From Pagrus major (taxonomy: Eukaryota > Chordata > Actinopteri > Spariformes > Sparidae): a stretch of 64,000 nucleotides of DNA. The stretch spans positions 30,588,493 to 30,652,492 of the forward strand of contig NC_133223.1 of NCBI RefSeq assembly GCF_040436345.1. The letters are read 5' to 3'. The notes below the pieces were generated by a model that was not told the DNA's origin, searched no databases, and saw only the letters and a program-made list of their open reading frames with translations. Both the position numbers and the translations under genes were made by a program. Below are positions 51,793-64,000 of this stretch, one piece after another (within the stretch, counting starts at the first letter, position 1; every line of letters starts with the position of its first letter).

Positions 51793-53465
51793 GAAATTTA
51801 AAAGAGAAGCTCATCCAAAAAATGAAAGTTCACTCATTGTCTCCTCACCCTCGTGATGACGGGGAGACGTTTCGTAGTCCACAAAACATTTCTGGAGCTT
51901 CACAGCAAAAACAGCGTCTCAACATCGAACTATAAATGAAGGAAGGAATCTCTCTCTGTCTGTCTGCTCTTCACATATCTGCAGAAACGTTTATCCGATC
52001 TACTTCACATTTGGCAGGTTTGTTGCTGAGGACCCAAGGAAGTGTTGAATTCGGTGCAATTTGGACACTCGTGCATACGTAACGAGCGAACAGCAGTTGT
52101 TGCTTGGCTTCAGCGCTCAGCTTCATGGCTCTACAGACTGAAACTGGGCTCAAACTACAGGACTTTTAAAATCCTAACTGATTTTGAAATCGGGTTACGT
52201 CACACGCATAAACTCCACAGATTTTAAATGTGCACACACAACAAGATTTGAAAATGATGGCATCACACACTACAGTTAATGTGTGTGCACCACCTGTGAC
52301 GGTAGCGTGACACGTGATCTCATTTGCTGTAGAAAGAAGTAAGAAGAAACAAACAGAAGAAGGTTGAATGAGTCTGGATGATTGGGGAGACGCGCTCAAC
52401 ACATTGTTTCTACACTTCATTGAAAACTAGAGGGGAGATTTTACGTCTCTGTCAACAGTAGTATGCTAGCTAACGTTAGCCTCAAGGGTTAGCCACCGTC
52501 AGCTGCTCAGGGATGCCTTTCTCATTGGTTGCTGTGGTCCGGCTTGGAAAGTATGGATGTTATTTAATTTAAATCATAACTATCAAATACGTTTGATATT
52601 ACCGTGGCATCCCGATGAGTCTGGATTAAAGACTGGATCTGTAAACCCCTCACGTCACCAGTTCATCTGGGCCGAACAGCTGGTTTTTAACAGCACTGCA
52701 TTAGTTCGCCTTATCAACAGAAGTAGCTGGGGACTTGTTTTAAAACATAAAAAACAGAACTGAAAAAAAAAACAAAACAAACAAACACAAAATGGCTCCA
52801 CGCAGCTCATTATTTACACCTTCGACGTGCGGTTGAGCTTGTGCACCCACTTCAGACTTAGCTTAGCAGCTACAGTGAAGATCTCTGCTTAAAAAAAGTC
52901 AATAACATCTTTTCAAATCAATTTGGGATCTTGGAGTGTCCTGAAACTTGGATTACGCTGGATGAGCTGTGTAGAGCCATTTCATGTTTTCACCCTTGTA
53001 AGTTTGTCAGTTTGTTGGTTTGTCAGCAGGATTACACAAAAACTACAAAACGGATTTCCACGAAACTTGGATGGAGGATGTGTCTCAACCCAGAATAGAC
53101 CCCATTAACTTTTAGTGTGGATCCAGATAAAGGGACGGATCCAGGTATTTTTTCTCACTTCCTTTAACATTGTGAGATACTGTAGTTTTTAAAAAACAAC
53201 AACATTTATGTTAATTTCTCAGAGAATAATGCAAAAATCAGGTGTATTTAGTTGCTGGTATCTGTGAGTGAGTATAAAAGGGGGCTGTTGGGCCTTGGCG
53301 GAGGTATGCACTCTACGTTTTAAAACAACCCCTCATCTACTTCAGCTGTTTAGGAGAATGCTGCAACACAGTTTTTCTGTGAAGCTCCAGAAATGTTTCG
53401 TGGACTTACGAAACGTCACCTGACTTTCCATGAGTTTTCACATTTGGATGAACTGTTCCTTTAAA
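51793..53465. mobile_element. Larger, interrupted copy of the 34.7-35.7 kb inner element
   Basis: Left arm 51793-51925 (CATTTCTGGAGCTTCACAGC), middle pieces 52730-52980 (AAATGGCTCCACGCAGCTC, TTTTCAAATCAATTTGGGAT) and right arm 53330-53465 (GTGAAGCTCCAGAAATGTTT, GATGAACTGTTCCTTTAAA). Two unrelated repeats seem inserted: about 51925-52160 and 52985-53310 (the latter with CACGAAACTTGGATGGAGGA). Confidence 0.65.
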
Positions 53466-54550
53466 CCGCAGCTCCTTAACTTCCACCATCTTTGATTTGT
53501 GAGACATTGATCTGGGGGAAATTAAAACAGCTTCCCTCATGAAACTTCACTTCATGGTCAGGAAAACCCAAGAGGCACTAAAAAGATCCCACCGCTGCAC
53601 CCTGACCAGGCACCAGGTCGACACCGGGGCTCGAGTCTTCATCGCGTCGCCCTCGCTCCTCGAGCAACCGTCGTCACGTTCGACTTTCCTTTTCCCTCCG
53701 CTTTGTGTTTCCTCTTCGGCCGAACGGAGTTGCTCGAGGGTTCATACATTCAGTCACTTATTTGGTACATTCATCACTTTCAAGAGGGTGGGAGGCGATT
53801 ACATCAGTGAGGAGGACGTCGTGTGTCATATTTATGAGCATCTGTCTGTGTGAGGAAATGCATCTGTTACTCATGATGTATGTGTGGAAACAGTTTGAGA
53901 GGCCGTGCACTTCTGCTTGACTGAAGTGAGCCCGTCAGTGCGTCTGTATACTGGAGCGAGTGCATGTGTCGAACTGTAAGAAAGTGCACCCGGAGCATCG
54001 TGTTGTCGGGTGTCCTTGTCGAGGATATGCATGTAGTCTGAGCCTCTCGTGGTCATGTAATCGCTCTGATGTCGCAGTATTGAAGGTAACAGTCCCGACC
54101 AGCACGCTGTCCATAACTGTCACTATTCATTTGTGACTCACTTTTCAGCCTTTTTCAGGAATCAAAACTGTGAAAGTACGTGTATTCTCAGTCTCAAAAC
54201 AACTTGTTTTTACGCTATTTGTGGTATGTTTCATGTGTGTTTCGTGCACACGAGTGTTTCCCCAGCTCTCGTACAGGTAAGGAGGACCAGCCAACATCCA
54301 GCTTTAAGTCTAAAATGTCTCATCTTTCTATGCTGATAAAAAAAAGTCTGAGGGGAAACACTGGTCTGCACCGTCGATAAAAACAAAATGTCTCATGTTT
54401 GTGTGTGTGTTCTGTGCAAAGGTGATTCATGTGTGTGTGTATTATAGTTCATAACGTTGCAGCCCCAGTGCAGAGAGGACACAGTTTAGAGGTCCAGAGA
54501 GGGAGGAGGGAGCGTCGTGGTTCAAGAGCAGCTGTCTCTGAGGTGCAGGT

Positions 54551-54587
54551 TGGAGGAGGAAGAGGAGGAGGAGGAGGAGGAGGAGGT
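54551..54587. repeat. (GGA)n purine run
   Basis: GGA triplets with one GAA interruption, 350 bp past the hecw2 stop, probably in its 3' UTR (CCT-rich on the gene strand). Confidence 0.9.
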
Positions 54588-54934
54588 GCTAGAAATCCAG
54601 TAAACAAGGCCATCAACTGAAGAGATAAAGCACACATGTGGCTCGATGAACAACCATGAAAACAAGAAACTGTACAGCTTTTTCAAACCGTCCTCCGATT
54701 CGCCGCCTCTCCTCCAGAAGGTGTTCGCTTTGACGAGCGAGAGGCGGAGAATCGGAGCGAGAGCCTGCGAGCTGAGTGACGAGAAGCCGGTCGGGAAAAA
54801 AAACAGCAGAGTTTTTCCACGAGGGGGGTTAGTTGCCTTTTGAGGATATTAGTTTTGTTTTCCCTGTCTCTCCGAAGTGAGAAAGGTGGACCTCCAGATG
54901 CTTCTCTTCTGCCCGAGTCGAACCCGAGACGAGG

Positions 54935-63453
<8,519 letters not shown>

Positions 63454-63877
63454 TTAAGATGTCGACAGATTTTAAATCTTCTCTCCGCAGATACATAAAC
63501 ATTGAGGAGGTTTCTCGGGCCTGTGCCTACATGTTGTCGTGCTTCATGTCACATTTAAGAGGCTTAAGTGAAATTTGAAGATCAGTTTCCAACTGAGGAT
63601 GCACCAGATGGTGACACTGTCTGAGACAATAAATAAAATCCTCCCAGGATTCACAGTGAGAACAATAAACTGAGTCAGAACAGAGCTGGAGACTGAAGCA
63701 CAGAGACCAACTGAACCAACAGGGAAGACGAGGAGCTGTGCAGCTTCACACCCAGCTCACACTTTAAAGATGAATCTCTGTTCTGTCTGTCTTGAGAAAT
63801 ACTCTAAGGCTCTGTTCAGACCTGGTATCAGCATCCCTCATGAGCGATCCGATCACAAGTGTACAGGTGTGAACACA

Positions 63878-63901
63878 AGAAGAAGAAGAAGAAGAAGAAG
63901 A
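63878..63901. repeat. (AAG)n microsatellite
   Basis: Eight AAG copies in the hecw2 intron at the right edge of the window. Confidence 0.9.
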
Positions 63902-64000
63902 TGGCTACAGCTCTCTTAACCTGCCAATGTCAGCAGCAGATGTCTGTAAACACACAGTCTGTTTCAACCGATCCAATCATTGAACTAGTAACCACAATAT

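Larger units (their letters stand above)
49223..54934. other. stk17b-hecw2 spacer and probable hecw2 3' UTR
   Basis: No gene recognised. Besides the listed repeats there is a (TTG)n run at about 50503-50522. hecw2 transcripts run leftward into this region, but I cannot place their end; minus-strand AATAAA at 50272-50277 is one of several candidates. The 53.5-54.9 kb part is mostly unique and probably 3' UTR. Confidence 0.4.

Noticed and set aside
53539-53853. 104-codon plus-strand ORF
   Set aside because: No recognisable domain; lies in the spacer or hecw2 3' UTR.

Overview
The window looks like a euchromatic stretch of a teleost fish genome. The evidence is: spliced vertebrate genes with GT-AG introns; many short inverted-repeat DNA elements and micro- and minisatellites; fish-style dispersed repeats with palindromic ATCGATTAATCG or GTTCACCCCAAAAT ends; and a gene set matching human 2q32-q33. 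A percomorph fish is my best guess, from repeat types I recognise, but this is inference. No prokaryotic, plasmid or viral genes were seen.

Layout. 1-15.5 kb is intergenic and repeat-rich. It has a GC-rich island at about 11.9-12.6 kb with a minus-strand splice donor, possibly the untranslated first exon of the neighbour expected here (satb2 by synteny). 15.8-20.4 kb holds ftcdnl1 (minus, five coding exons, formiminotransferase-like). 22.6-29.5 kb holds c2orf69 (plus, three coding exons, mitochondrial hydrolase-like protein), divergent from ftcdnl1. T-rich degenerate tandem arrays lie in c2orf69 intron 1 (26.3-27.9 kb) and downstream of the gene (30.9-32.9 kb). The second array is bounded by a perfect 30-bp inverted repeat. 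33-36 kb holds nested inverted-repeat elements and one speculative small ORF.

37.2-47.0 kb holds stk17b (minus, seven coding exons, complete DRAK-family kinase). A roughly 1.75-kb minisatellite (29/31-bp units) lies 0.5 kb upstream of its start codon. 49.2-54.9 kb is repeat-rich spacer and probable hecw2 3' UTR. 54.9-63.3 kb holds the last seven exons of hecw2 (minus), encoding most of the HECT ubiquitin-ligase domain; the rest of the gene lies beyond the right edge.

The four genes do not form a pathway. They are ordinary vertebrate neighbours: folate-type formimino transfer fold, mitochondrial function, apoptosis-related kinase, and HECT E3 ligase. stk17b-hecw2 keeps the order and orientation of human 2q32.3, and ftcdnl1/c2orf69 keeps the divergent arrangement of 2q33.1. 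The less ordinary signals are in the noncoding DNA: a c2orf69 intron that looks repeat-derived, an inverted-repeat-bounded satellite element, and tandem repeats sitting directly on hecw2 and stk17b splice sites.
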